Shown: positions 48,795 to 59,150 of the stretch, piece by piece
Position numbering within the stretch: the stretch's first letter is position 1
Layout: the number at the start of each line of letters is the position of its first letter
NCBI RefSeq assembly: GCF_009730915.1
Contig: NC_052496.1
Span: 481,875 to 545,874 of the forward strand
DNA from: Dioscorea cayenensis subsp. rotundata
Lineage: Eukaryota > Streptophyta > Magnoliopsida > Dioscoreales > Dioscoreaceae
Length of the DNA: 64,000 nt
Reading direction: 5' to 3'
The notes under the pieces: generated by a model
Told to the model about the DNA's origin: nothing
The model's database searches: none
Seen by the model: only the letters and a program-made list of their open reading frames with translations
Position numbers and translations under genes: made by a program

Positions 48795-49456
48795 TGTAAA
48801 TGAAACAATGCATTCATTAAAAGCTTGAAGGCTATGCTCAGCTCATTTGTTAAATCTCATAAGGTAAACAAGCCAAGTTTGAACATCACCAAGCTCACCT
48901 CGTTAAAACTCGTGATCCATTTATAGTATCATTAAAAGCTCGCTTATAAGAATTATTAAAATACTCATTTATAATATTATTAACAAGTTAATTTATAAAA
49001 ATTATTAATAAAATTATTTATATATCATCAACAATCTTATTTATGTAAAATATTTATAAAAAACTTTTATATCAATATTAGCATCGTCATCTATGGGATC
49101 ATTAATAATGTATTGCAAAAATATTACACTAATTTTTAAGTATACTTTTTTTAAAAAAAATAAGATTAATTTATAATTTTTATTATAAAAGGTTCAATAT
49201 TAATTTTAAAACAATATTTTTTAATAATAATAATTATGATGATGCATTACTTATGAAAAAAATGATCAAACTTTATCAAGCAAATGAGTTGAACCTAAGA
49301 GCTTTACTATTTATGAAGCTCGATGCAGGCTCAAGTTTGAGCTTGGCTCAGGCTCGGATATAGAAAGCTCGAGCTTGGCTCGAGCTCGATTAAAATAATG
49401 GTGAGCCGAACTTGAACATGGCCAAGCTCAGCTCAGCTTATCTCGGTTCATTTACA
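48795..49456. mobile_element. Small non-autonomous TIR element, hAT-like
   Basis: TGTAAATGAAAC at 48795 and its near inverse GGTTCATTTACA ending at 49456 frame a 660-bp AT-rich block. Inside, near the right end, is a run of GAGCTTGGCTCGAGCTCG-type words (about 49325-49395), and AAGCTCA and GAGCTC words recur at both ends. Such words are common in a widespread class of short plant elements. The inverted repeat is only 11-12 bp and the target duplication is unclear, so the call is tentative. Confidence 0.4.
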
Positions 49457-49631
49457 CGAATCAAAATGAACTGTGTTATCATTATTTCATCTATTAAGAT
49501 CAAGTCTCTTATATTAAATGTTTGTTTCGCTCAAAAATAAGTTTGAACTCATCTCGCATGAGTAAAATGCACTGTTTTATAAAACTTAGCTTCTCATGCG
49601 TTTCTATCTCAAATAGATGGTTTGCCCACAT

Positions 49632-49636
<5 letters not shown>

Positions 49637-49679
<43 letters not shown>
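49637..49679. repeat. AAT microsatellite
   Basis: About fourteen uninterrupted AAT units lie in the spacer between the small TIR element and the minus-strand LINE tail. Confidence 0.95.
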
Positions 49680-49885
49680 GCAATTAAATTTGTTTTATGA
49701 GAAAAGGTTGTCGGCAGCACTGTTTTTGAAAACAACATAGGACTAATTAAAATGATCAAACACAAAAATAAATATATACTCAATCAGTCAGTGGAACTAA
49801 TTCCTGAAAATAATTTATTTGTATATAAATAACATCACATTGCGGATCAAGCTATACATAAAACATTCCCATTCACTCATTTTAT

Positions 49886-50560
49886 TTTATTTTATTTTTT
49901 TTGAAAATAATAGATAAACCACATTCATTAAAAGAAAAATACAAGCACACAAAATATCAACAACGGATGCCAAAAATGAACCCATCAGGAGTGGGAAAAG
50001 AGTACATGTTACAACAAAACTACTAAACGAAAAAGACAAAAAGCCAAGTAGAGGGACAGACCCCACTAGGATGAAAACCCCATAGCAACACTAGCCCTCA
50101 CTCTGAGTAGGAACCAAGTCAGACTGAACCCTCTGCTCCAAGTCACGTGATGAGAGAAAATCAAGGCTTCTCTTAAGCTTTCCACTCGACTCCTCCAGTT
50201 TTGCTTTCTTCAACTCAGAAAATTGCATTAATCCACATGAGCACCATATAAATAATTTTAACAATAATAAAAGAAGTCGAAGAGCAAGCACAATAAAAAA
50301 AAAATACGCGTATTTCTTTCAACCCAAATATTCTACGTTACAGCTCGAAGAAGCAAATCCCAAAGAAAAGTAAGGGATTTCCTAAAATATGTGCACCAGC
50401 TCCCCCACATATCCCTCAAAGAATTGGGGTTACGGTGAGCACTAAAAAGTTGGCCAAAAAAAACTTCAAATATGAAAAACCACCGTACATTGGGTGAGTA
50501 GATGGTCTGCAGATTCCAAATCTGCATGACACATCACACAGGTGATATCCTGCAAGTAAT
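49886..50560 (-). mobile_element. 5'-truncated LINE, 3' tail only
   Basis: On the minus strand the fragment shows the zinc-binding end of a LINE reverse transcriptase protein: VMCHADLESADHLLTQC, with Cys-x2-Cys, His and Cys as in zf-RVT domains, then SLRDMWGSW, FLWDLLLRAV and a tail with KRSLDFLSSRDLEQ. It ends in an A-rich tail, read here as T-rich sequence at about 49878-49902. No endonuclease or polymerase part is present, as expected for a 5'-truncated copy. One or two frameshifts interrupt the reading. It runs head to head with the LINE at 50620, and the two meet at a (TTA)n tract. Confidence 0.7.
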
Positions 50561-50565
50561 TATTT

Positions 50566-50570
50566 TTTTA

Positions 50571-50619
<49 letters not shown>

Positions 50620-50620
50620 T
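50566..50620. repeat. TTA microsatellite between two LINEs
   Basis: About fifteen TTA units lie exactly between the 5' ends of two oppositely oriented LINE copies. Confidence 0.95.
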
Positions 50621-51011
50621 TCAAATCTGGATTTCCACTCATGAACTAGTGTCCAAACTGCAAGCCTTTCAAAGAGACAGTGAGGGCATGCACCTGGGCA
50701 CTAGGCTAATGTTACTGATCCTAATCACTCCGCCTTGGTTGATAGGGTAAAGCTTGCGCTCCTCCCCCCTCCTCAACCAGAACTCCATATGGACGACCCT
50801 AGTGACTCAGGCTCTACTCTGGGCTCTGATGACTCTGGGTCCCATTTTGAGCCAGATGACGATATGCTTCTCTCAAACTATCAAAAGATATAAAACTGGA
50901 GGCCCTTGCTCGGCGCGCTCCCACCAAGAACAACTCCCGCCCTAAAAAAGGGAGATCAACTTCTACCTCTTAAAGCCCTTGCTTTTCTGTTCTTCTCCTC
51001 TTAGTTTTTTT

Positions 51012-51905
51012 ATGATTATGCGAACTAATATTAAGATTCTCTGTTGGAATTGTCGTGGTGCTTCTAACCCTCGTACTATTGATCACATTCGTGACCTCAT
51101 GCGTCGTCTGAAACCTACTATCATTTGCCTTGTTGAAACAAAAACTGACTCTGATCGTTGTTACCGTTTTTGTAGTTTTTTTGCTCGCACTTGGGAGTGG
51201 GCGGCTATCCCGGCGTAGGGTTTCTCCGGGGGTATCATCGCCCTCTGGTCCCGAAGCCTTGGGCAGGTTACTCCGATTGCGGCCACCCTCATGTCCCTCA
51301 ACCTGGTTATCTCTTCTTCTGAGGGCTCCTGGATCCTTTCGATTGTATACAACTCTCAAATTTTAGCTGCTCATAAGCTCTTATGGAACACCCTTGTTGG
51401 CATTAGCAACACTAGTTTACCCTGGATTCTTGCAGGAGATTTTAATGCCATCATGTCTAATCTTGACTTCAAGGGAGGAAGTTACATATCTTATTCTTAC
51501 AAATCCACCTATTTTAATTCCTTTATTAATAATAATAATCTTGTTGACATTGGTTTCGTAGGCACATGTTTCACCTGGTGCAATAACCAAACTGGGCTTG
51601 CCTGCCGGTGGTTGAGACTTGACAGATTCCTTTCTAGTCATGACTGGGTGGTCTCTTTTGCTTCTATTGTGAATCAACATCTTCCGCGCGCCTGTTCAGA
51701 TCATTCCCCGCGCCTGCTCACTGCCAATCCTTACACTCCTTCAAAAAATGTTGTTTTTCGGTTTGATAATGTTTGGCTTGACTATCATAGTTGTCATGAT
51801 AACATTGTCAAAGCTTTTGATTCTGTTGACATCTCATCCCCTTGCATTCTTTTCACCACTGTATTATTAATGCTAAACGAAACATTCTTTCTTGGAAGAC
51901 TGTAG
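51012..51905 (+). pseudogene. LINE ORF2, endonuclease part
   Basis: The reading starts with MIMRTNIKILCWNCRGASNP, the usual beginning of an exonuclease-endonuclease-phosphatase domain. A TAG at 51216-51218 interrupts it after IPA; the same frame continues with GFSGGIIALWSRSLG, so this is a point nonsense mutation. Catalytic signatures GDFN and SDH are intact. The frame is lost near 51840, where the reading continues in another frame into the polymerase. Confidence 0.85.
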
Positions 51906-54900
51906 GTATGAGACCAATTGATTCTGAGATTGCTAACCTGGAATTGGAAATCAAAGAGGTTGAGGAGCGAGATATCACTTCGCCTGACCCTTGGCATTCT
52001 ATCTGGCTCCGTGCTCTTCGTAATAGGCTCTCTGCCCTCCTGCGTCAAAATACTATATTCTGGGCTCAGCGTGCCAGAATGCTTTGGCTCTGTCATGGCG
52101 ATTCTAATTCTGCTTTCTTCCACCGTAGTGTCAAAATACGTCAGGTCAAATCCCGAATTCACTCCATCAGAGACACTGCTGGTAACACCCTTACTTCTAA
52201 TGATGATCTAGAGCATGAATTTCTGGATTTCTATCGCAAACTTTGGACGTCCACCTCCTCTGTCTCTTTGGATCACTTGTTTGCCTCCCTGCCGGATGAC
52301 TTTCCCTCGCTGGAGTCCGATGACAAGGACGACTTAGTCAAGCCTGTCACCAAGGGGGAGGTCTTCCGAACCCTTAGGTCCATGCCGCGAGGCAAGCCTC
52401 CCGGTACGGATGGGTTAAATGTTGAATTTTACATTTTCTATTGGAATATCCTGGGTGAACACCTTTTCAATGCTATCTCCCACTTTTTTATGACTGCTAA
52501 AATTCCCAATTCCTGGGGTAAAACCTACGTTGCTCTTATTCCCAAAATTGATCATCCTAAAAAAGTTTCTGATTTTCGTCCTATTTCTCTTTGCAACGCC
52601 TGTTATAAGATTATCACTAAAATTTTAGCTGAAAGGCTCAAAAAAGTTCTCCCTAAATTAATTGGCAATGAGCAGCCTGGCTTTCTTGCGGGTAGGTCTA
52701 CCTTTGATAATATCCTTGCTGTTCAAGAGATGGCTCACTCTTTGGAAACTGAGAGATTTAACCCCCCTAGGATGTTAATCAAATTAGATATTGAAAAAGC
52801 TTTTGATACTGTTGAATGGAATTCAATCCTTGCAACCCTCCGCAGAATGTGCTTTCCTGAGATTTGGATCCACTGGATTGGGTCTTGTTTATCCTCAGCC
52901 TCCTTCTCCTTCCTTATTAATGGAAAACCTAGTGGTTGGATCTCTAGTTCTAAAGGTGTGAGACAGGGAGATCCCATCTCACCTCTTCTTTTCCTCCTGG
53001 TCACTCAAAATCTTTCTATGATCCTCAATCATGCTCTTCACACAAACTTCCTCTCTAGTTTTGATCCCTCTCTGCCTAAAAATGTTAATCATCTCATGTT
53101 TGCTGGCGACTTAATCCTTATTACCAAGGCTTCTAGAATCTCAGCCAGAAACATTCTATTTTCCCTTAATCTCTATAGTTCTCTTACTGGGCAAAGGCCG
53201 AACCTCAACAAATCTGCAATTTACCTGCCTAGTTGGTTCAGTAAACGTGTCTCAAACTCTATAGCTACCATTTTAAACATTAAACTAGGGTCTTTCCCTT
53301 TCACTTATTTGGGAGCCCCGATTGCTCCTTCTCGTCTTTCAGTGAATCATTTTCAAGATCTGGTTTGTAAAACTGCTTCTTCTATCAACAATTGGAATCA
53401 CAATCATATATCCCAAGCCGGTCGTATCATCCTCCTCAACTCTAATATCTTTTCCCTTCCTATTTACTATCTTTCCTTATTCTATATTCCTGACTCAATT
53501 CTGGATTCTATCTCCAAGTTGGCTCGCAAATTTCTATGGGGTAGGCAGGGCACGGATACTGGATTCCATTCTATTGGTTGGCACTCTGTTACCCTTGACA
53601 AAGCTGAGGGGGGTTTAGGCCTCCGTAATCTTAGAAAGGTCAGACTTGCCCTTCTTGCCAAACACATTTTTTCTATTGCCAACAAAGAAGACAAGGTCTG
53701 GGTTTCTATTTTTACTCATAAATATCAAAATTGGCACATTTGGAATAATGTTTCATTGCCTGGTGTTTCTAGTTTTCACAAAGCTATTTCAAAAACTTTA
53801 AATATTCTTAAACCCAACTTTCAGCTAGCTGTTTGTAATCCTGGCCTCACCAATGCTTGGGAAGATCCATGGGTTCTGGATCTCCCGCTTAGTCACAAAC
53901 CAACATTTTTCAATATTCACTCTATTGATAATCTTACTGTTAATTCTCTTGTTTCAAATGACACTTTTAATCGTAGAGCTTGCATTGATTTCTTTGGAAC
54001 TGATATGACTCGTATTGTGCTTAATGATGTGGTTTTTGACACTACTGTGAAAAATGATTGGGTTTGGGGCCCCTGCTCTAACCATCATTCTATTGCGGCT
54101 GCTGTTTATGGCTTCCTTAATTCTGGAGACCCTCTTCATTGTGCTTGGCATGGCTGGTCTCGCATCTGGTCTCTTAAGGTTGCCCCTAAAACAAAGGTGT
54201 TCCTCTGGAAATTGGCACATGGAAAACTACCCACTGGGGATTATTTATATAACTTGAACATTGGCCCTGCAACTTTGTGTCACTTCTGTGGCATTCACTC
54301 TGAGAATGCAAATCATTTGATCTGGTTATGTCGGTATTCTGCTAGCTGTTGGACCACTATCCTCAGTTGGTTGGGCCTCCAACACCTGTCTTCTTCTCAG
54401 CTTGCAAATGGCTCTTGGCTCACCTCTGGCTTCCCTCTTCACATTAATGCTTTGTTTGCTATAGCCATTATTGCAACCACTACTTGGCAAATCTGGACTG
54501 TCAGATGTTTCCTAGTCTTCCGCCATCAACCCCCAAATTTCAACCGAATCCCCCATTTGGCCTGGGCTAGAGTGCTTGACTACTTCAATGCTAATGCCCT
54601 GCTTGGCATGAAAAATTTCATTTCCTCTCGCAGGTCCCACTATTCCATTATTGTCTCCACTGATGCTGCTTGGGATGTTATGACAGGTATGGCTGGTTAT
54701 GGGTTTATTATCTATACTAATCAAATGGTTGTTCTGCTTGTAGGTGCTGCTGGTGACTTGCTTTGCTCATCTCCCCTTGAAGCCGAATTGCGAGCCATTC
54801 TTCGTGCTTTAGAGCTTTGTTCTGCCAACAACTGGATTCCTACCACGCTCATCTCTGATTGTTGCCGTGCCATCCAGCTTATAAACAACTTCAACAATCT

Positions 54901-55141
54901 TACTGCTTGGAGACTCTCATCCATCATCAGAGCCATCAATCGCTTTGCCAATTCCTGGGAAGACTTCTCCTTTGATATCGTCCCGCGCGACCTTAATATT
55001 ATTCTTTCGATCGGCTTGCCCACTTTGGCCTTGCAAATCCTCGAGTTCCTCTCTTTGCTCGAGTCGCGGCCAGGCCTCGCGGCTCGAAGATATCCGCTCG
55101 GCTTCCCTCCTTTCCTTCTAAGTTTGTTTTGTTTTCCTTAG
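51842..55141 (+). pseudogene. LINE ORF2, reverse transcriptase and RNase H part
   Basis: A 1099-codon open frame contains the full RT palm and fingers, a zf-RVT finger and an RNase H domain. The catalytic box at 53099-53110 codes FAGD: GGC replaces the usual GAC of the first aspartate, a single A-to-G change that should abolish polymerase activity. Near 55000 the expected ending after VPRDLN shifts to another frame, so the last residues here are not native. The long frame despite the dead active site suggests a fairly recent copy. Confidence 0.88.
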
Positions 55142-55248
55142 CTACTTGCGACTCTTTTTGCCAAAAATTGTTTCATTATCCTGTTACGTTCTATAAGGTC
55201 CTCACATCTGGGAGAGTTCCTTCACAGCGCACTGTATGTGGGGACTTA

Positions 55249-56034
55249 GGGCGTGTTTGGTTCGCCGAAGTGGAGACCGAAGTGACGGAAGTGAGAGTTG
55301 ATGTGACACTTCCACTTGTTTGGTTCAGTTTGAAGTGGGCAGATCTGGAAGTTGCCACTTCCAAAATCTTCCACTTCACTCTTTGACTTCGGGAAAATTT
55401 TGGCCGAAGTGAGACTTCGGTGTTTCACTTTCGCCATGTGGTTGCACATTGGTGATTAAAATCACCCATTTTACTTATTTTATTTTTTCTATGGTTTATT
55501 TTTTATTTTTTATTTTTTTAATCTTTTATTTTTTTATCCTTTTTTTATCTTTTATCGTTTTTATCATTTTTTATCTTTTATTTTATTGTTTTTTTATTTT
55601 TTATTTTTATCTGCTATTCTTTCTTTTTTAATTAATTAATTATTTTTATTGTTTATAAAAAATATTTTTATTTTTTTAATTTTTTATCTTTTATTTTTAT
55701 CTGTTATTGTTTTTTTAATTATTTAATTATTTTTTTATTGTTTATAAAAAAATATTTTTTTAAAAATTATAATTTTAAATAATTATAAAATTTCAATCCA
55801 ATAATGTGAAATAGTAGCACTCACCCGTGATGAAGTGATGAGTAGAAGTTCGTTTCAATCGTTTTCTAAATTTTTAACTTTCACTAATTAAACAAAAAAA
55901 AGTAGTTAGTGATTTGACACTTCACTTTCAACCAAAACACATGGAGCCCAGTGACTTAGTTGAAAGCTTTTCGACCTGGTAGAGTGGCGACCAGCTCCAT
56001 CACTCGATGAATTACTTCGAACCAAAACGCACCC
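55249..56034. mobile_element. Tourist-type (PIF/Harbinger) MITE
   Basis: The 786-bp block starts GGGCGTGTTTGGTTC and ends with the near inverse GAACCAAAACGCACCC. TTA flanks both ends (55246-55248 and 56035-56037), the 3-bp target duplication of PIF/Harbinger elements. Its middle (about 55480-55790) is almost only T and A. There is no coding sequence. It lies just after the LINE 3' coding end and about 800 bp upstream of the phosphodiesterase gene. Confidence 0.8.
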
Positions 56035-56299
56035 TTAGCTTCAAACTCACTTCTTAATGGCCAACAACCTTTCCTTGCCTAATTATTCTTCTTTATTGAT
56101 CTTCAGAGCTCAGCAATCCTCTCATCCATGCCTGGAACTTCTTACTTTTGACTTGCTTCCTTCCGTCCCTCTTCTGTATTTAATACACATAGGAGACTTT
56201 TTTGTTTATTTCTTCTTCTCTTTCATGAATTTGTGGATCTTTGAGAACTCAAGATCCATAATTTCACAACGTTAGCTCTATCTCTATTTCTTTTCTCAT

Positions 56300-56833
56300 T
56301 GTTGTTCCATTGGTTTCAAAGATTCATAAAGCTTAGATCTCTCTTCCCTTCTCCTTCTCTTTTGCTGTTTGCAAAGATTCACACATGCATAAAGTTGGCA
56401 ACTCTCTCGCTCTCTCTTTCTCTTGTGCCTGCTGTTCCTGTAGGTTCATAGATACAGAAAGTTGACATCTTTAACAAGTTTCTCTCTTCTTCTTGTTGTT
56501 TCAGAAGGTTCATAGATACAGAAAGTTAACATCTTTAACAAGTTTCTCTCTTCTTCTTGTTGTTTCAGAAGGGTCATAAATACAGAAAGTTAAGATCTTT
56601 GATTGACTACCTTCTTTTTTTCTCTCCTTGCTGTTTCTCCAAAAGACAAAAAAAAGTTGAGATCTTGAGAACTCTCCCTGTGTGTTCTACACTTCTACTA
56701 GTTAATCCAAAAGATTCACTCATATGGATCCATAAAGTTGACATACTTGATAGATAAGCTCTCTTTTTTTCTCTCTCCCTTGTTCATGTTCCATCATTAG
56801 AAGCATTGAAAGCAGAGAAAGTTAACATCTTTA
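56300..56833 (+). repeat. Degenerate 65-bp tandem repeats forming the leader of the phosphodiesterase gene
   Basis: The unit reads roughly GGTTCATAGATACAGAAAGT, then TGACATCTTTAACAAG, then a pyrimidine run ending in TTGTTGTTTCAG. Clear copies begin at about 56442, 56506 and 56571, a period of 65 bp, and the first two are nearly identical. Weaker copies can be traced at about 56320, 56380, 56640, 56715 and 56800. The last one ends in GAAAGTTAACATCTTTA directly before the start codon. Each unit has a pyrimidine tract followed by CAG or TAG, which resembles a splice acceptor. Confidence 0.8.
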
Positions 56834-58279
56834 ATGGCTTCCACTTCATTCTCAGTACAAACATCTTCTCCACCCACCACTGAAGAAGCTTCAAACCCAT
56901 CAATGGCTCTTCTCTCTTCCTCCGACCAATCTCCATCTCTTCCAAGACGTTCATCTCCCTTCCTCTTCTCCACCCTCCTTATAACCACCTGCATCTCCAC
57001 GGCAGCCGCCATGGCCTTTGCTTTCCTCCTCTTCTCCTCCCCTACCTCCATCTCCAATCCTTCAAAACTACAAGTTCGGCCATTGACAAAGCTCTCCCAC
57101 CCTGTTGTTCTCCTAATCTCCTTAGATGGCTTCCGGTACGGGTACCAGTTCAAAGCCCAAACCTTAAACATCCATCGTTTGATCTCTAATGGCACTGAAG
57201 CTGAACCCGGCCTCATCCCTGTCTTCCCTTCTCTCACTTTCCCCAACCACTACTCCATCGTCACCGGCCTTTACCCGGCGTACCACGGCATCATCAACAA
57301 CCACTTCACCGACCCCACGTCCGGCGAGGTCTTCTCCATGTCCAGCCATGAACCCACCTGGTGGCTCGGAGAACCACTCTGGGAAACCGTCGTCAACCAT
57401 GGCCTCAACGCTGCCACCTTCTTCTGGCCTGGTTCTGAGGTAAAGAAAGGCTCTTGGTTTTGTCCTTCGGAATTCTGCCACCATTACAACGGTTCTGTTC
57501 CATTTGAACAAAGAGTTGATACAATTTTGAACTATTTTGATCTCCCAAACAATCAAATTCCTTCTCTCGTGACTCTCTACTTTGAAGATCCTGATCACCA
57601 GGGCCATCAATTTGGCCCTGATGATCCTGCAATCACTGAAGCCATTCTTCATGTTGATGCCATGATTGGCAGATTGATTGCAGGACTGGAAAAAAGAGGA
57701 GTCTTTGAAGATGTCACATTGATTCTCTTGGGTGATCATGGAATGGTTAGCAACTGTGATAAAAAAGCAATCTTTCTTGATGATTTAGCTCCATGGATTG
57801 ATGTTCACAGTGATTGGATTCAATCTCTGAGCCCATTACTCGCCATTGCTCCACCTTCTGAGTTCTCTGCAGCTCAAGTAGTGAAGAAAATAAATGAAGC
57901 TCTGAGCTCTGGAAGAGTTAACAATGGTGAACACATGAAGATGTATCTTAAGGAGGACTTACCGGAACGTTTGCATTACTCCGAGAGTTATCGGATTCCG
58001 GCAATCATCGGAATTGTGGATGAAGGTTATAAGGTGGAGATGAACAGAAAACAGAGTGGAAAAGATTGTGGAGGAGCTCATGGATATGATAATGCATATT
58101 TCTCAATGAGAACTATATTTGTTGGTCATGGTCCTCGGTTTGCAAAAGGGAGGAAGGTACCTGCATTTGAGAATGTTGAGATTTATAATTTGATTACTTC
58201 CATACTGAATTTGGAGGGAGCTCCAAATAATGGATCATTGACTTTTCCTGATTCTGTTCTTTTGCCTTGTTCTGCTTGA
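56834..58279 (+). CDS. Ectonucleotide pyrophosphatase/phosphodiesterase (NPP family), single exon
   Basis: The enzyme hydrolyses nucleotide pyrophosphate or phosphodiester bonds, for example in nucleotide sugars, outside the cytosol. The 481-residue intron-free frame has a cytosolic Ser-rich start, one signal-anchor segment at about residues 43-68, and an alkaline-phosphatase-like catalytic domain. All expected metal and catalytic residues are present: Asp98 in LISLDGFR, the nucleophile Thr135 in FPSLTFPNHY, Asp254 and His258 in EDPDHQGHQFGP, Asp301 and His302 in LLGDHGM, and His416 in GGAHGYDN. This predicts a type II membrane protein with two zinc ions. The rice homologue NPP1 acts on nucleotide sugars in plastids. 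Its substrate here cannot be told from sequence. The start codon is the first ATG after the leader repeats. Confidence 0.93.
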   Translation: MASTSFSVQTSSPPTTEEASNPSMALLSSSDQSPSLPRRSSPFLFSTLLITTCISTAAAMAFAFLLFSSPTSISNPSKLQVRPLTKLSHPVVLLISLDGFRYGYQFKAQTLNIHRLISNGTEAEPGLIPVFPSLTFPNHYSIVTGLYPAYHGIINNHFTDPTSGEVFSMSSHEPTWWLGEPLWETVVNHGLNAATFFWPGSEVKKGSWFCPSEFCHHYNGSVPFEQRVDTILNYFDLPNNQIPSLVTLYFEDPDHQGHQFGPDDPAITEAILHVDAMIGRLIAGLEKRGVFEDVTLILLGDHGMVSNCDKKAIFLDDLAPWIDVHSDWIQSLSPLLAIAPPSEFSAAQVVKKINEALSSGRVNNGEHMKMYLKEDLPERLHYSESYRIPAIIGIVDEGYKVEMNRKQSGKDCGGAHGYDNAYFSMRTIFVGHGPRFAKGRKVPAFENVEIYNLITSILNLEGAPNNGSLTFPDSVLLPCSA

Positions 58280-58969
58280 ATCTAGTTTGGTTTCATGCTG
58301 TTTCTGTTGTTTTGATTATGTGAATGTGAGTGCATAAATATTGTTAAAGTTCCATAAAAATACAATGGAAATGATGCAATGAAATGATTAATTAGAGTTT
58401 ACTATGTGAATTTCATGTGAAGAAGTTTCATGTCCGTTTAATAGTTTGGTTGGATTACATGCCAATGATGCCATGCAGTGTGTTGTCTTGTTTTTTGAAT
58501 TGCGATTGTTTGTTTGTTTTTTTTATTATTTTTTTGTGGGGGGTTTGATTATTCTTTTGATACCAAAATTGCACTCTCAGGGGTAAGTACATAACAGGGC
58601 ACACTTTTTTGGTCCATGCCTCTCAATGCAAAGGGTAAAATAGACATTTTATATGTTTTGATTTTTAAAAAAATAAAAAACATTAAGATATTTTTTTAGC
58701 CCTCAAAGTAAAATATTTGTCAAATTGTGATGAAGTTTATAGGGATTTTTTAAGGTCCCAAAATAAAATATTTATTAAAATAAAATGAAGTTTTTATGTA
58801 ATAGCACAGTTCTTTTGCATAGAGTTGTTTATTTTGGGAAAAACCTAAAATTAAATTTCAAAACTCACTTAAAGTGTGAGTAAATTCATTATGGTTACGT
58901 CGCACTTTTTTAATTTTTAAATATGATACAATTATCATTTATTTGGTAAACTCATTATAGTTATATTGC

Positions 58970-59150
58970 ACTTTTCTGATTTTTTTTTAAATGCTTAGCA
59001 CTTATCACCTATTTGTCATATAATTAAATTAATTAAATGTGAAGTATTTTACTTTTTTGTATTTTTCTGATTTTTTTTAAATAAGCAGCACTTATTACCT
59101 ATTTATCATATAAATAAATAAATAAAAGAATAAAAGATGTGAAGTATTTT
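58970..59150. repeat. Old tandem duplication, about 90 bp unit
   Basis: TTTCTGATTTTTTTTAAAT, then AGCACTTATCACCTATTTGTC, then TGTGAAGTATTTT occur in order at 58972-59053 and again, slightly changed, at 59065-59150. A poorer third copy may begin near 58900. Confidence 0.75.

Larger units (their letters stand above)
50621..55245 (+). mobile_element. L1-type LINE retrotransposon, 5'-truncated in ORF1 and inactive
   Basis: The order is that of plant L1 LINEs. 50740-50970 has the acidic tail of an ORF1 protein (DDPSDSGSTLGSDDSGSHFE), already frameshifted. ORF2 starts at 51012 with an AP-type endonuclease (ILCWNCRGASNP, VETKT, LAGDFNAI, SDHSP). The reverse transcriptase follows (KLDIEKAFDTVEW, GVRQGDPISPLLF), then a zf-RVT finger (CHFCGIHSENANHLIWLC) and an RNase H domain (STDAAWD, EAELRAILRAL, ISDCCR). 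The coding region is broken by a stop at 51216, a frameshift near 51840 and another near 55000. The polymerase motif reads FAGD instead of FADD. No poly-A tail is visible before the MITE at 55249, so the 3' limit is approximate. Confidence 0.9.

Noticed and set aside
50979-51218. Possible short host gene before the LINE
   Set aside because: Its sequence is the start of the LINE endonuclease, and the same frame continues after the TAG into the rest of that domain.
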